From: Actinomycetota bacterium
Lineage (GTDB): Bacteria > Actinomycetota > Actinomycetes > Streptosporangiales > Streptosporangiaceae
NCBI GenBank assembly: GCA_027314515.1
Contig: DAHVAR010000275.1
Location: 1 to 63,601, forward strand
Direction of reading: 5' to 3'
DNA: 63,601 nucleotides
In this document: piece by piece, positions 28,112-38,419 of the stretch
Layout of the letters: every line of letters starts with the position of its first letter
How positions within the stretch are numbered: the first letter of the stretch is position 1
The notes under the pieces: model-generated
The model's input: the letters and a program-made list of their open reading frames with translations, nothing else
The model's database searches: none
What the model was told of the DNA's origin: nothing
Translations under genes and position numbers: made by a program

Positions 28112-29980
28112 ATGCTGCTGTCCACGGTCATCGCCGCGGCATTCGGCCTCCTCGCGCTGGCGATCGAAGACCTGCTCAGCTCCGAGTCGCGGGCCAACCA
28201 TGCGCTGGAGGTGCTGGTCGCCGCGAACCGCCTGGAGCGCCTGCTCTTCGAAGTCCAGAGCAGCGAGCGTGCTTACGTCTTCACCGGCGACCGCGTCTTC
28301 CTCCAGCCCTGGTACCACGCAAGGTCTCAGTTCCCAGGGCAGGCCAGGCAACTGGAGCGACTGGCGAGCAGGAACGACGCACGTCAGGGCTGGCGGGCCA
28401 GCCAGATCACTGCCGCGGGCAACGCCTACATCAGGAATCACTCGGTCCCGCTGGTGGCACTGGCCGGACGTGACCCCGGCGCCGCCCGGACCGTGGCGGT
28501 CGCCGCGGCGGAAAGGCAGTTCCAGGACACGCTGCACGCCAGGTTCAGACTGCTGATAGCCCGTGAGAACCAGCTCGTCAGCACGGGCCAGCAACAGGCT
28601 GACGCCGCCGCGACCAAGGCATTGGCTGCCGCGGCAGGCGGCGTGGGCGGCTCGATCGCGCTCATCCTGTTCTCCGGCGGTTACCTGGCCCTGTCGGTCG
28701 TCCGGCCGGTGCGCCGGGCCTCGGCGATGGCCGCCGAAGTGGCCGAAGGGGACCTCAGCGTCCGCATGCCCGAGACCGGGCCGGGTGAGGTCGGCAGTCT
28801 GGAGCACTCGTTCAACACGATGACCGGCTCGCTGGCCGCCAGCCAGGATGAGCTGCGCCAGGTGGCGCAGGAGCAAGCGGCCCTGCGGCGGGTTGCCACC
28901 CTCGTCGCGCTCGGAGACCCGCCGCCCGAGGTATTCCGCGCGGTGGCCAGCGAGACCGGCCGCGTGCTCGGCGCGAAGGACAGCGTCGTAGCCAGATTCG
29001 AGCCAGACGGCACCGCGTCGGTAGCGGGCGCATGGGACAGGCCAGGGCCGCCGTCCCTGGGATGGCGATGGACAGCCAGCGAGTCGAGTCTCGGCGGGCA
29101 GGTCAAACGGGCCGGGACGCCGGTACGGGTGTCCAGCTACGACGACGCAAGTCCGGCGGAGTCGGCATGGGCACGGGAGCACGGAATCTGCTCCTCGGTA
29201 GGCAGCCCGGTCATCGTCGAAGGCCGGCCGTGGGGCATGATCCTGGCGTACTTCGGCAGCGACGCGCCCGCGCGGCCCGACGACGAGGTCGAGCAGCGCT
29301 TGCACGCCTTCACCGAGCTGGTCGCCATGGCCGTTGCCAACACCGAGAGCCGAGCCCAGCTCGGCGCCTCCCGCGCCCGTGTGATCGCGGCCGCTGACGA
29401 GGCCCGCCGCCGCATCGAGCGCGACCTGCATGACGGGACCCAGCAGCGGCTCATCTCGCTGGCGCTCGAGCTGCGGGCGGCGCAGGGCCGGCTGCCGGCC
29501 GGCCAGCGGGATGTGGCGGCTCAATGGTCGAGCATCGCGCAGGGCCTGACCGACGCCATCGAGGAACTGCGGGAAATCTCCCGCGGCGTGCACCCGGCGG
29601 TCCTGGAGAAGGGCGGCCTCGGGCCCGCATTGCGGGCGCTGGTCAGGCGCGCGAGCCTCCCGGTCGAGCTCGACGTTCAGGTCAGCGGGCGGCTACCCGA
29701 GCGGGTCGAAGTCACCGCCTACTACGTGGTGTCCGAAGCGCTGACGAACGCGGCCAAGCACGCCCGGGCCTCCGTGGTCAACGTCGAGCTCAGCGTGGCT
29801 GGAGATGCGCTGCGCCTGGTCGTCGCCGACGACGGCGTGGGCGGAGCGGATCCGTCCCGCGGAACCGGGCTCGTGGGCCTGCGCGATCGCGTCGAGGCGG
29901 CCGGCGGCCGGCTCGAGATCACCAGCCCGCCGCGCGGAGGCACCTCGCTCGCGGCCGCAATCCCGCTCGGACAGGCCTGA
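28112..29980 (+). CDS. NarL-type sensor histidine kinase (CHASE3-like/HAMP/GAF/HisKA_3)
   Basis: 622 aa. TM1 is at the very start (MLLSTVIAAAFGLLALAIED), an extracytoplasmic CHASE3-like helix bundle follows (VQSSERAYVFTGDRVFLQ), TM2 is GGSIALILFSGGYLALSV, then HAMP (RRASAMAAEVAEGDLSVRM), a GAF domain, the HisKA_3 motif RRRIERDLHDGTQQRLISL with the phosphorylated His, and HATPase (VSEALTNAAKHARAS, VVADDGVGGADPS, GTGLVGLRDRVEAAGG). No ATG/GTG/TTG lies in frame closely upstream of 28112, so the start is rather firm although TM1 begins at once. Partner: regulator at 27293. Confidence 0.9.
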   Translation: MLLSTVIAAAFGLLALAIEDLLSSESRANHALEVLVAANRLERLLFEVQSSERAYVFTGDRVFLQPWYHARSQFPGQARQLERLASRNDARQGWRASQITAAGNAYIRNHSVPLVALAGRDPGAARTVAVAAAERQFQDTLHARFRLLIARENQLVSTGQQQADAAATKALAAAAGGVGGSIALILFSGGYLALSVVRPVRRASAMAAEVAEGDLSVRMPETGPGEVGSLEHSFNTMTGSLAASQDELRQVAQEQAALRRVATLVALGDPPPEVFRAVASETGRVLGAKDSVVARFEPDGTASVAGAWDRPGPPSLGWRWTASESSLGGQVKRAGTPVRVSSYDDASPAESAWAREHGICSSVGSPVIVEGRPWGMILAYFGSDAPARPDDEVEQRLHAFTELVAMAVANTESRAQLGASRARVIAAADEARRRIERDLHDGTQQRLISLALELRAAQGRLPAGQRDVAAQWSSIAQGLTDAIEELREISRGVHPAVLEKGGLGPALRALVRRASLPVELDVQVSGRLPERVEVTAYYVVSEALTNAAKHARASVVNVELSVAGDALRLVVADDGVGGADPSRGTGLVGLRDRVEAAGGRLEITSPPRGGTSLAAAIPLGQA

Positions 29981-30030
29981 CCGCAACTGCCGAAGGTTTG
30001 ACCGTGACCGCGTAAAGCCCGAGCCTGGCC

Positions 30031-30315
30031 TCAGGTCGCCTGGTCGCGCGGCTGCCCGGCAGCGTCAAGCAGGCCGCGGTCCGTCAGCTCCAGCCCGGTG
30101 GCTTGGTGCGTGCGCCTGTCGCGTTCGGTTGCCTGGTGCCTGGTACCGCGCCAGATCCGCCACAGGTCTGCGGTCGCGAGCATGCTAACGAAGCCGAGCC
30201 GACCCGGATCAGTGCCAGCAGCCCGGCGCAGTACTGCCGATACCCACTCGCCCTCCCTCATTCCGGGCGGCTCCATTAGGCTCACCGGCTGCATAAACCT
30301 GCTGGTCGCGCTCAT
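30031..30315 (-). CDS. Hypothetical protein (94 aa)
   Basis: Start ATG 30315 follows GAGGGGGC. The product MSATSRFMQPVSLMEPPGMR continues EGEWVSAVLRRAAGTDPGRL and GFVSMLATADLWRIWRGTRH, a plausible soluble helical protein with normal codon bias. I recognise no family. It is downstream of the LAL regulator in the same direction (128-base gap). Confidence 0.4.
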   Translation of the reverse strand: MSATSRFMQPVSLMEPPGMREGEWVSAVLRRAAGTDPGRLGFVSMLATADLWRIWRGTRHQATERDRRTHQATGLELTDRGLLDAAGQPRDQAT

Positions 30316-30443
30316 GACGTCGATGCCCCCTCTTCGGCGACGTGCGCGTTCTACCCCAGCAGATAGCTTGCCGACTGCGCGGGCGCATCGGCCCGGGGAG
30401 ATACCCGTGCTTGCCCCCGGGTTTCCGCAGTGGTCCTGGCCGG

Positions 30444-33209
30444 TCACCGGAGGTCCTTGCGCGAGGTGATGCCGAGCTTGCCGAAGACATTGCTGAGGTG
30501 CCACTCGACCGTTCGGGGGCTGATGAACATCTGTGCGGCGATCTCCGGGTTTGTCAGGCCCTCCCGGGCCAGTTCGGCGACCTGGGCTTCCTGCGCGGTG
30601 AGGTCCAGCCGGTGATCGGCGGTGCGCTTGCGTACCGTTTCCCCGGTGGCCAGAAGCTCGTGGCGGGCCCGAGCGGCAAACCCGGCCGCGCCTGCCCGGC
30701 TGAGCGTTTCGTAGGCTTCGCGGAGTGCCTCACGCGCCTCCTGGCGGCGGTTTTCGCGGCGCAGCCACTCGCCCTGGACTAGCTGCGCCCTGGCCAGGTG
30801 AATAGTGATCCGGCTGCGCCTGAGCCGGTGCACTGCCTCCCGGTACAGGTCATCCGCGGCAGGGCCGTCACTGAGCAGCGCGCGCGAGCGCGCCTGTATC
30901 CCGAGCGCCCAGTCCGTGCCGCTGGCGGTTGCCCGCTCGGCAAGGACTGCCAGGGCGCGCGCGCCAGCCTGCGAGTCACCGGCGCGGGCAGCTGCCTCGA
31001 TCAGCTCGGCCAGCGACCAGCCGAAGAAGCCGATGTCGTCGTACTGGCAGGCGCGCTGCGCGGCTGCCAGAGCGGCATCGTAGCGTCCGAGGCCGTTGTA
31101 CAGCACGGCCGTCGCGTACTCCGCCGCGCCGATCGTCCGGCCCTCGCCTCGTGCGGTGGCGTCCTTGACGATGGCCTCGATCGATTCGAGCCCTTCGGAT
31201 TCCCGGCCGCGCCAGCCGATGAGCACCAGGCGGGCATAAGGGAGCGCTGCGCTCCCGGTTGCGTCGGAGATGGCCTCGGCCTCGTCGATCAGGGCTGCGG
31301 CGTCGCCGAACTCGCCCGCATGCAAGCGGGCGCAGGCTTGCGAGCAGAGCGGAATCGGCAGCGCGGTCACCGCACCGGACTCGCGGGCAAGGCTGGCTGC
31401 CCGGCCCGCCAGAGCGTGCCAGGTCTGGTCGTCCCACAATTCGGGCGAGATGGGCTCAGATATCAGCGAGCACTTCACGTCGAGCCAGTACCAGAGCGCG
31501 TCGTCCTGCGGCGGCCAGGCCGCCTCGTGCCGCAATGCCCGCAGTGCCTGCCGCAGCGTGGCCACAGCGGCCGGATAGCCGTCGGCGAACCGCGTCGCCA
31601 GGCCGTCGAGCAGGACGTCGACTGCCCTGGGTGGCTGCGGCGCCGGCGGTGCCTCCCTTGCAGCCGCGGCGACCTCCGCCAGCCCTGGGCTGCCGCCGAG
31701 CCGGCCCGCGAAGATCGCCGCCTCGATCGCTTCCAGATAGGTTTCGCGGGCCAGCCTGGCGTCCAGCGGCGCCAGTCGCCTGGCGGCGTCGAGCAGCAGC
31801 GCCGGCGCGTCACCGCCGCGGGTCCTGGAAAATGCGAGCCGGGCCCGGAGCCGCCCGAGGCGCGCACGCTGGAGTGGATCGAGCGGCGTGGCCGCCGCCA
31901 TGGCCAGCAGCCGGTGAGCCGCCTCGGCCGAGCCAGCGTCGAACTTAGCGTGCGCGGCGGCGAGAGCGCGGGCACCACGCAGCGCTGGCTCCGCACTGAG
32001 CTCGGCGGCTTGCTGCAGGAATTCAGCTGCCGCGGCGACGCCGCCGCGCGCTTGCGCACGGCCGGCCGAGCTTGCCAGCTCTTCGGCTACCGCCTCATCG
32101 GGCCCTGTGGCCGAGCGAGCCTGGTGCCAGGCCCGGCGGTCCGGGTCGACGTGCGGATCAGTGGCCTGCGCGAGCGCCTGGTGCACCGCCCGGCGCTCGG
32201 CTGGCGTGGCGACCCGGTAAATCGCCGAGCGGACCAGCGGATGACGGAACTGCACTCGTGCACCGACCTCGACCAGTTCCCCCTCCTCGGCCGGCGCGGC
32301 CGCGTCCGTTCCGATTCCTTGCAGGGCCGCGGCACGCCACAGCAAGCTCGCATCACCGGTCGGCTCGGCCGCGGCGGTGAGCAGGAGCTGGCGGGTGCTG
32401 TCCGGAAGGGCCTGAAACTGCCGGCCGAAGCTGTTCTCGACACGGTCAGGAGCCGGGCGGGCGGCCGGAAGGCCGAAGCCGCCGGCCAGGTCGGCCGGGC
32501 TCAGCCAGCGCGGCAGCCGCCGGATCGCCAGCGGATTGCCGCGCGTCTCGGCGATGATACGGTTTTCCACCGACGGGTCGAGCCGCCCGTGCACGACCGA
32601 GGCGAGCAGGGCGCGAGCGTCCGGGTCGCTCAGCCTTGACACCGTGAGCTCCGGCAGGCCAGCCAGCTCGGCGACCTCGGTGACGGCCCGCACGCCGAAG
32701 ATCACGGCCACGCGGTCGGCCAGCAGCCGCCGCGCCGCAAATGCCAGTGCCTGCCGCGACGACTGATCGAGCCACTCGGTGTCATCGACCAGGCACAGCA
32801 GCGGCTGCTCATCGGCAAGGTCGGCCAGCAGGCTCAGCACCGCAAGCCCGACGAGCAGCCGATCCGGCACATGCCCGTCCCGCGCGCCGAGGGCCACGGC
32901 CAGCGCCTCGCGCTGCGGCCGGGGCAGGTGCTCAAGCCTGCCCAGCATCGGTGCCAGCAGCATGTGCAATCCGGCGAACGGCAGCTCGGCTTCGGACTCA
33001 ACGCCGCAGACCTGGGCAACCCGGAAGTCTCGAGCGCTGCCGGCCGCATAGTCCAGCAGCGCGGTCTTGCCGATCCCCGGTTCGCCGCGGATCACCAGGA
33101 CGCCGCTGGTGCCGGACCGGGCCTTGGCCAGCACGTCATCGAGGATGGCGCATTCACGGCGCCGTCCGCGCAAGCGCGTACCGTAGTCGCTGGTCACGCT
33201 CATGATCAA
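30444..33209 (-). CDS. LAL-type (large ATP-binding) LuxR regulator
   Basis: 921 aa. Walker A is GEPGIGKTAL (residues 42-51), Walker B is LLCLVDDTEWLDQSS, followed by a long helical TPR/MalT-like region and a C-terminal LuxR HTH (LTAQEAQVAELAREGLTNPE, MFISPRTVEWHLSNVFGKLG). Members bind ATP and a ligand to activate biosynthetic or sugar-use genes. ATG at 33209 or 33203. Target genes not evident. Confidence 0.92.
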   Translation of the reverse strand: MIMSVTSDYGTRLRGRRRECAILDDVLAKARSGTSGVLVIRGEPGIGKTALLDYAAGSARDFRVAQVCGVESEAELPFAGLHMLLAPMLGRLEHLPRPQREALAVALGARDGHVPDRLLVGLAVLSLLADLADEQPLLCLVDDTEWLDQSSRQALAFAARRLLADRVAVIFGVRAVTEVAELAGLPELTVSRLSDPDARALLASVVHGRLDPSVENRIIAETRGNPLAIRRLPRWLSPADLAGGFGLPAARPAPDRVENSFGRQFQALPDSTRQLLLTAAAEPTGDASLLWRAAALQGIGTDAAAPAEEGELVEVGARVQFRHPLVRSAIYRVATPAERRAVHQALAQATDPHVDPDRRAWHQARSATGPDEAVAEELASSAGRAQARGGVAAAAEFLQQAAELSAEPALRGARALAAAHAKFDAGSAEAAHRLLAMAAATPLDPLQRARLGRLRARLAFSRTRGGDAPALLLDAARRLAPLDARLARETYLEAIEAAIFAGRLGGSPGLAEVAAAAREAPPAPQPPRAVDVLLDGLATRFADGYPAAVATLRQALRALRHEAAWPPQDDALWYWLDVKCSLISEPISPELWDDQTWHALAGRAASLARESGAVTALPIPLCSQACARLHAGEFGDAAALIDEAEAISDATGSAALPYARLVLIGWRGRESEGLESIEAIVKDATARGEGRTIGAAEYATAVLYNGLGRYDAALAAAQRACQYDDIGFFGWSLAELIEAAARAGDSQAGARALAVLAERATASGTDWALGIQARSRALLSDGPAADDLYREAVHRLRRSRITIHLARAQLVQGEWLRRENRRQEAREALREAYETLSRAGAAGFAARARHELLATGETVRKRTADHRLDLTAQEAQVAELAREGLTNPEIAAQMFISPRTVEWHLSNVFGKLGITSRKDLR

Positions 33210-33496
33210 TAGCCAGAGCCGTCGCCTGGCCGTTCCCCCCTCGAACTACCGAGCATAGGCCGTCCGGCAAGGGCCGGCACAACCGCGGACGGCTGTGCGG
33301 CTGCGCTCCGGCGCAGCAGCAGCTGCAGCCCGCGGATCGAAGTGAACTATCTGTCGCTATAGCAGCAGAAGACTCACAACGATCACGCAGCCTCGCCCGC
33401 GGCGCGGCCTGTCATCAGGCGGTGGCTATCCTGATTGAGCGGGGGTGGGGCTAGCTTGAGGACCGGGCCTGTCGGTGATCCAAGGGGCGGGGCCTG
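33210..33496. other. Divergent promoter region, no gene
   Basis: Separates the leftward LAL regulator from the rightward PAS histidine kinase. It contains one AT-rich patch around 33345-33385. I see no gene, clear palindrome or RNA structure. Confidence 0.4.
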
Positions 33497-34861
33497 TTGG
33501 CTGATCCAGTTACCGGCCACGGTCGGGGCGATAGGCTGCCGGGCCCCGCGCTGCTGCGCGAGCTCTTGCGGCAGTTGCCCGCGGCCGTAGCCTACGTTGC
33601 CGGGCCCGATCTGATCTTCGAGTTCGCCAATGATCAGTACCGGCGCTACGCGGGCGGGCGCGACCTTACCGGCCTTGCGTTGCGTGACGTGCCTGAACTA
33701 GCCGGGCAACGCCGGGAGATGGCCGAGCGTGCGGCTCGCGGCGGTCAGGTGCTCACCGACCGCGAGTCTGAGGTATGGGTGCAGGCGCCGGGCCGCGAGC
33801 CCGAGCAGGTCTTCGCGGACATTGTCTGCCAGCCGGTACGGGACACGGCCGGCGACGTCAGCGGGGTGCTCCTGTACGGCACCGATGTCACCGCGCACGT
33901 CCGGCAACGTCATCGGCTGGAAGCGCTGGGCCAGCGCGTGCCCGGCCGACGGCAGCCAGCAGCGCCCATTGAGGCAGCAGAGGCAGCACGCCGGACCAGG
34001 GAGCGTGTCGAGTTCTTGCAGCGAGTCCGGCAGCGCTCCGGCCAGCTAGCTCAGCTAGCGCGGGATCGCCGCCAGCTGGAGACCGAGCTGCGGCAGGCCG
34101 AGCGCTTCCAGGCCGTGGGCCAGCTGACGAGCAGCATCACTCATGAGTTCAGGAATGTGCTAGGGGTCATCGTCGGCTACGCCGAGATGGGCGAAGACTT
34201 CTCCGACGACGACAAGGATCCGGAGCTGAGGAGCGTCCTGGAAGAGATCCGTTACGCAGCCGAGCGGGGCGTCGATCTGTGCGGGGAACTGCTCCGCTTC
34301 AGCCGTCGGCGCCAGCCGATACTCGAGGACGTCGACCTCAACGACCTGATCAGCCGCACCAAGGCGCTGCTGACAGTCAGCATGGGCCGCCATGTCCGAG
34401 TGGCCTTCGAGCCGAGCGCCGCGGCGCTGCCAGCGGTCCGGGCGGACCGTGGCCAGCTGGAGCAAGCGCTGCTGAACCTGGCCGTCAACGCCCGCGACGC
34501 CATGCCGGCGGGCGGGACCCTGACCATCAGGACCGGCGCCGTTGACTTCGACGCTGAGCGGGCGCGCCTGCATCCGGGCATGTGGCCAGGACGGTACGTC
34601 GAGCTCGTCGTCTCCGACACCGGGATAGGCATGACCCCCGATGTCCGCGCGAAGATCTTCGAGCGGTTCTTCACCACCAAGCGTCCGGGACGAGGTACCG
34701 GCCTCGGGTTGTGGGCTGCCGGCAACGTCATCGCCGACGTCGGCGGCACTATCGAGGTCGACTCCGCCGAACGCCGCGGCACGACGTTCCGCATCTACCT
34801 GCCCGCGCTGCCGGATGGCGGGCCGCAGCGCACCGTGCGAGAGATCAGGCGACCGGGATGA
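33497..34861 (+). CDS. Soluble PAS histidine kinase, NtrB/hybrid-type core
   Basis: 454 aa, TTG start after AGGGGCGGGG. PAS domain at ~20-135 (LPAAVAYVAGPDLIFEFAND, GVLLYGTDVTAHVRQRHRL), coiled linker ~135-205, then LTSSITHEFRNVLGVIVGYA with His216, and HATPase motifs LLNLAVNARDAMPAGG, DTGIGMTPDVRAKIFERFFT and GTGLGLWAAGNVIADVGGTI. No membrane segments, so it senses a cytoplasmic signal. No response regulator adjoins it. Its last 17 bases overlap, tail to tail, the true end of glpD. Confidence 0.9.
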   Translation: MADPVTGHGRGDRLPGPALLRELLRQLPAAVAYVAGPDLIFEFANDQYRRYAGGRDLTGLALRDVPELAGQRREMAERAARGGQVLTDRESEVWVQAPGREPEQVFADIVCQPVRDTAGDVSGVLLYGTDVTAHVRQRHRLEALGQRVPGRRQPAAPIEAAEAARRTRERVEFLQRVRQRSGQLAQLARDRRQLETELRQAERFQAVGQLTSSITHEFRNVLGVIVGYAEMGEDFSDDDKDPELRSVLEEIRYAAERGVDLCGELLRFSRRRQPILEDVDLNDLISRTKALLTVSMGRHVRVAFEPSAAALPAVRADRGQLEQALLNLAVNARDAMPAGGTLTIRTGAVDFDAERARLHPGMWPGRYVELVVSDTGIGMTPDVRAKIFERFFTTKRPGRGTGLGLWAAGNVIADVGGTIEVDSAERRGTTFRIYLPALPDGGPQRTVREIRRPG

Positions 34862-36561
34862 TGTTGCCGGTACCGTCCGGCCTGACGGCGCCGGCCGCCG
34901 CGGCAGCGGGCTGGTCCCTGGACTGCCGTTCCGCCCGCACGCTGGCGAGGTAGTCTGCGACCTCGCTGGCCTGCTGGTCCTCATCCCAGCCCAGCGGCAC
35001 CGCCATCAGCGCGGCGGCAATCGGTGCCGCGGCTACGCCCTGGTCCCGCGACTCGATGGCGATCCTGGTGCGGCGGGCAAGTACGTCGTCCAGGTGGCGA
35101 GCCCCCTTCGTGGGTCACTGCGTAGACCACCTCCGCTGCCAGGTAGTCCTCGCCGCCTGGGAGCGGTTCCGCCAGCGAAGGATCTTCGCTGAGCAGGTGA
35201 AGCAGGTCGGGTGTCAGCGATCCGTAGCGGCCGAGCAGATGCTCGATGCGCGCTACGTGCTGTCCGGCAGCCGCAGCCAGGCGATGCCGCTGATTCCAGA
35301 GCGCCTGATAGCCCTCCGCGCCGGTGAGCGGGACGCGGTCGGTGCACGATGGTGCCACGCGCGCGCCGAAGCGCCGGGTGGCCTCGTCGACGGCATCAGC
35401 GGCCATGACGCGATAGGTGGTGTATCTACCCCCGGCGATGACAACGAGACCGGCCACGGGGTGGCTGACGACGTGTCGGCGGGACAGCCTCGACGTGGAG
35501 TCCGATTCCCCGGACAGCAGCGGCCGCAGGCCGGCGTACGCGCCTTCGATGTCCGCCTGGCAAATCGGTGTGGCCAGTACGGCGTTGAGGTGATCGAGCA
35601 GGTAGTCGACATCGCCTGGGCGCGCGACCGGGTGTGCGCCATCCAGCGGCCAGTCGGTGTCGGTGGTGCCGATGATCCAGTGCCGTCCCCACGGAATCAC
35701 GAAGAGCACCGACTCCTCGGTCCGCAGGATAAGGCCCGTGGATGAGTCCAGCCGGTCTGCAGGCACGACGAGGTGGACTCCCTTGGAAGCCCGCACCTGG
35801 ACCTGGCCGCGCGTGCCGGCCAGCCGGTGGGCGTCGCCCGTCCAGACGCCGGTCGCGTTGATGATCTCCCTGGCGCGCACGCGGAATTGCCGGCCGGTCT
35901 CGGTGTCAACGAGCCGCGCGCCAGTGACCGCGGCACCCTGTCGATCGAAGCCGATCACCTTGACGCGGCTGGCGGCCAGCGCGCCGTACGACGCCGCGGT
36001 CCTGACCACGGTCATGGTGTACCTGGCGTCATCGACCTCGGCGTCCCAGTACTGGATGCCGCCGACCAGCGCGGATCTCCTGAGCGCGGGCGCGGCCCGC
36101 AGCGCGGCGCGGCGGGTCAGGTGCCGGTGCCGCGGCAGGCCCCTGGTGTGGCCGGCTGACACCCCCATCGTGTCGTACAGCATCATCCCGGCCGCAACGT
36201 AGAGCCGCTCGAACACCCGGTGCCGCAGCGGGTACAGGAACTGCACCGGCCGGATCAGATGCGGCGCTATGCGCTGCAGCAGCAAGCCGCGCTCGTGCAG
36301 GGCTTCGCGGACCAGCGCGAAGTCAAGCATCTCCAGGTATCGCAGGCCGCCGTGGATCAGCTTGCTGGACTGGCTGGAGGTGCCGCTGGCCCAGTCGCGC
36401 GCCTCGACGATCGCCGTGGACAGCCCGCGGGTCACTGCGTCAAGCGCCGCGCCGGCGCCGACGATGCCGCCGTCGACGACGAGGATGTCAACCTCCTGCG
36501 CATCCGACATCCGCGCGATGGCACTCGCCCGCGCCTCAGGCAACAGTGCTTCATCCGGCAT
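34845..36561 (-). pseudogene. glpD: FAD-dependent glycerol-3-phosphate dehydrogenase, frameshifted
   Basis: The frame is open from ATG 36561 and encodes GlpD hallmarks (GTSSQSSKLIHGGLRYLEM, WDAEVDDARYTMTVVRTAA, ATGVWTGDAHRLAG, TTDTDWPLDG). After VVYAVTHEG (~residue 485) the annotated frame turns into Arg/Pro-rich nonsense ending at 34981. Removing one G from the five-base run (plus-strand C at 35102-35106) restores ARHLDDVLARRTRIAIESRD and a GlpD C-terminus running to a TGA at 34845. In addition the FAD-binding glycines read VDGGIVGAG, where the first Gly is Asp (codon 36472-36474). Two lesions suggest real decay rather than only a read error. Confidence 0.75.
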
Positions 36562-36599
36562 CGAAGACTGGCTCCTCGTCCTGGTCCGGTGTCCCGCGG

Positions 36600-37472
36600 C
36601 TACTTAAGGCCCGTCATCGCGATGCCCCGGACGATGTGCCGCTGCAGGAACAAGAACATGATCAGTACAGGGATCATGCTGGCGAACACCATTGCCAGGA
36701 TGAAGTTGTACGGCACGGCCTGTTCGCCGCTCAGCAGGCCGAGCGCGACCGGCAGGGTGTAGACGTTCGGCGACTGAGCCACGATGAGGGGCCAGATGAA
36801 ATCGTTCCAGCGCCAGCCGACGCTGATGATGGCCAGCACGATCAGGGCCGGCTTGCCATTCGGCAGGACCACCCGGATGAACGTCCGGAACTCGCCGGAG
36901 CCGTCGATCCGGGCCGCCTCGATAAGCTCGTCGGGCACCGACAGGAAATACTGGCGCATCAGGAACACGCCCGTCGGGGTTGCCGCCGGCGGGATGATGA
37001 GCCCGAGCAGCGAATTGACCAAGTGCAGGTCGACTACGACCTGGTAAATCGGGACCAGGATGACCTGGACCGGAATCATGATCGTGGCCAGCACCACGAT
37101 GAACAGCACATTGCGCCCGCGGAAGTTGTACTTCGCCAGCGCGTAGCCGGCTGTCGCGCTCAGCGCCAGCGTCAGCAGGGTGGCGCAGACGGTCACGATC
37201 AGGCTGTTCCTGAAGTAGGTCAGGAAATCGAACTGCTCGAAACCGCCGGTGTAGTTGGCGAAGCTGAGCGAGGTCGGCAGTGACAAGGGCTGACCGAGCA
37301 GTTGCGTCAGCGTCTTGAAGGAGCCGATCCCGATCCAGATGATCGGGGTCACCGACATTAGGCCGGAGCCGATGAGCAAGGCGGTCCTGACGATCGCCCA
37401 GGTGCCAGGCGGGCGCCGCCTGCCGCCGAGCGAGGTCCAGGTCGCGGCGGGCTTGATGCCAGCGGCGGTCAT
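36600..37472 (-). CDS. ABC sugar permease (MalG-like)
   Basis: 290 aa, six membrane segments (first TALLIGSGLMSVTPIIWIGI). The EAA loop is EAARIDGSGEFRTFIRVVLP, the docking site for an ATPase not encoded here. ATG at 37472 overlaps the stop of the partner permease (ATGA). Part of the importer for the uronate locus. glpD follows 38 bases downstream. Confidence 0.9.
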   Translation of the reverse strand: MTAAGIKPAATWTSLGGRRRPPGTWAIVRTALLIGSGLMSVTPIIWIGIGSFKTLTQLLGQPLSLPTSLSFANYTGGFEQFDFLTYFRNSLIVTVCATLLTLALSATAGYALAKYNFRGRNVLFIVVLATIMIPVQVILVPIYQVVVDLHLVNSLLGLIIPPAATPTGVFLMRQYFLSVPDELIEAARIDGSGEFRTFIRVVLPNGKPALIVLAIISVGWRWNDFIWPLIVAQSPNVYTLPVALGLLSGEQAVPYNFILAMVFASMIPVLIMFLFLQRHIVRGIAMTGLK

Positions 37473-38398
37473 GCCGCACCTCTTCTTCTGCCGATGACGA
37501 AGTTCACCAGGGTGAGCACCAGCAGCACCAGGAAGAGCAGCACGCTCGCGGCCGTCGCGAGGCCGAAGTTGATCGGCGGGACGAACGAGTGATCGTAGAT
37601 GTACTGGATGATCAATGTGGTCGCCCCCACCGGGCCGCCGCCGGTGAGCGTCCACAGGAACTCAAAGGCCTGGAATCCGGTGATCGTGCTCAGGATGAGC
37701 ACGATCAGCAGCGTGGGCCGCAAGCTAGGCAAGGTGATCTTGCGGATCTGACGCCATTCTGAGGCACCGTCCACTCGCGCGGCTTCGAACAGGCTTGGAT
37801 CGATCGCCTGCAGGCCGCCCAGAATGATGAGCGCATAGAAGCCCAGCGTCGCCCAGAGTTCCACGAAGATCACGGCGAGCATGGCCAGATGTGGCTCCAC
37901 CAGCCAGCCCGGCTGGCCGAGGCCCAGCTTGGCGAGGAGGGCGTCGATCACACCGGAGTTCGGCTGCAGCAGCCAGTTCCACAGGATGCCGACCACGACC
38001 GGCGAGATGAGAACGGGGACGTACACCGACGCACGGAACAGGCCGCGGGCCCACCGCTGCGCATTCAGCAGCAACGCCAGCGCGGTGGCCAGCACCAGCG
38101 TGCAGCCGACGTACCCGACGACGAATTCGAGCGTGTTGCGCACCGCCGACCAGAACTCCGCGTCGGTCACCAGCGCGTGGTAGTTGGACAGCCCGTTGAA
38201 GCTTGACGATTGCCCTTCCACCAAGCTATAGAAGCTCTCCCTCACCCCGTTGAGCATCGGCCAGATGCTGAACAAGCCGACCGCGACGAGGTTAGGCAGG
38301 ATGAACAAGTACGGGGCAAGGCGGGCCCTGGGCGGGCGCCCCGGCCGGCGCGCCTGGCGCCGGCCGGGGATCGCTGATGGTGCTGTTAGTCCTTGCAC
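37469..38398 (-). CDS. ABC sugar permease (MalF/UgpA-like)
   Basis: 309 aa. Six membrane helices starting with YLFILPNLVAVGLFSIWPML; EAA loop EAARVDGASEWRQIRKITLP. Pairs with the permease downstream to form the channel of a CUT1-type sugar importer. Lies 21 bases after the binding-protein gene. Confidence 0.9.
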   Translation of the reverse strand: MQGLTAPSAIPGRRQARRPGRPPRARLAPYLFILPNLVAVGLFSIWPMLNGVRESFYSLVEGQSSSFNGLSNYHALVTDAEFWSAVRNTLEFVVGYVGCTLVLATALALLLNAQRWARGLFRASVYVPVLISPVVVGILWNWLLQPNSGVIDALLAKLGLGQPGWLVEPHLAMLAVIFVELWATLGFYALIILGGLQAIDPSLFEAARVDGASEWRQIRKITLPSLRPTLLIVLILSTITGFQAFEFLWTLTGGGPVGATTLIIQYIYDHSFVPPINFGLATAASVLLFLVLLVLTLVNFVIGRRRGAA

Positions 38399-38419
38399 TG
38401 CGCGCTCACCTGCGGCAGT

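Noticed and set aside
30798-32639. 613-codon rightward frame opposite the LAL regulator
   Set aside because: Antisense shadow; the sense strand has Walker and LuxR motifs.
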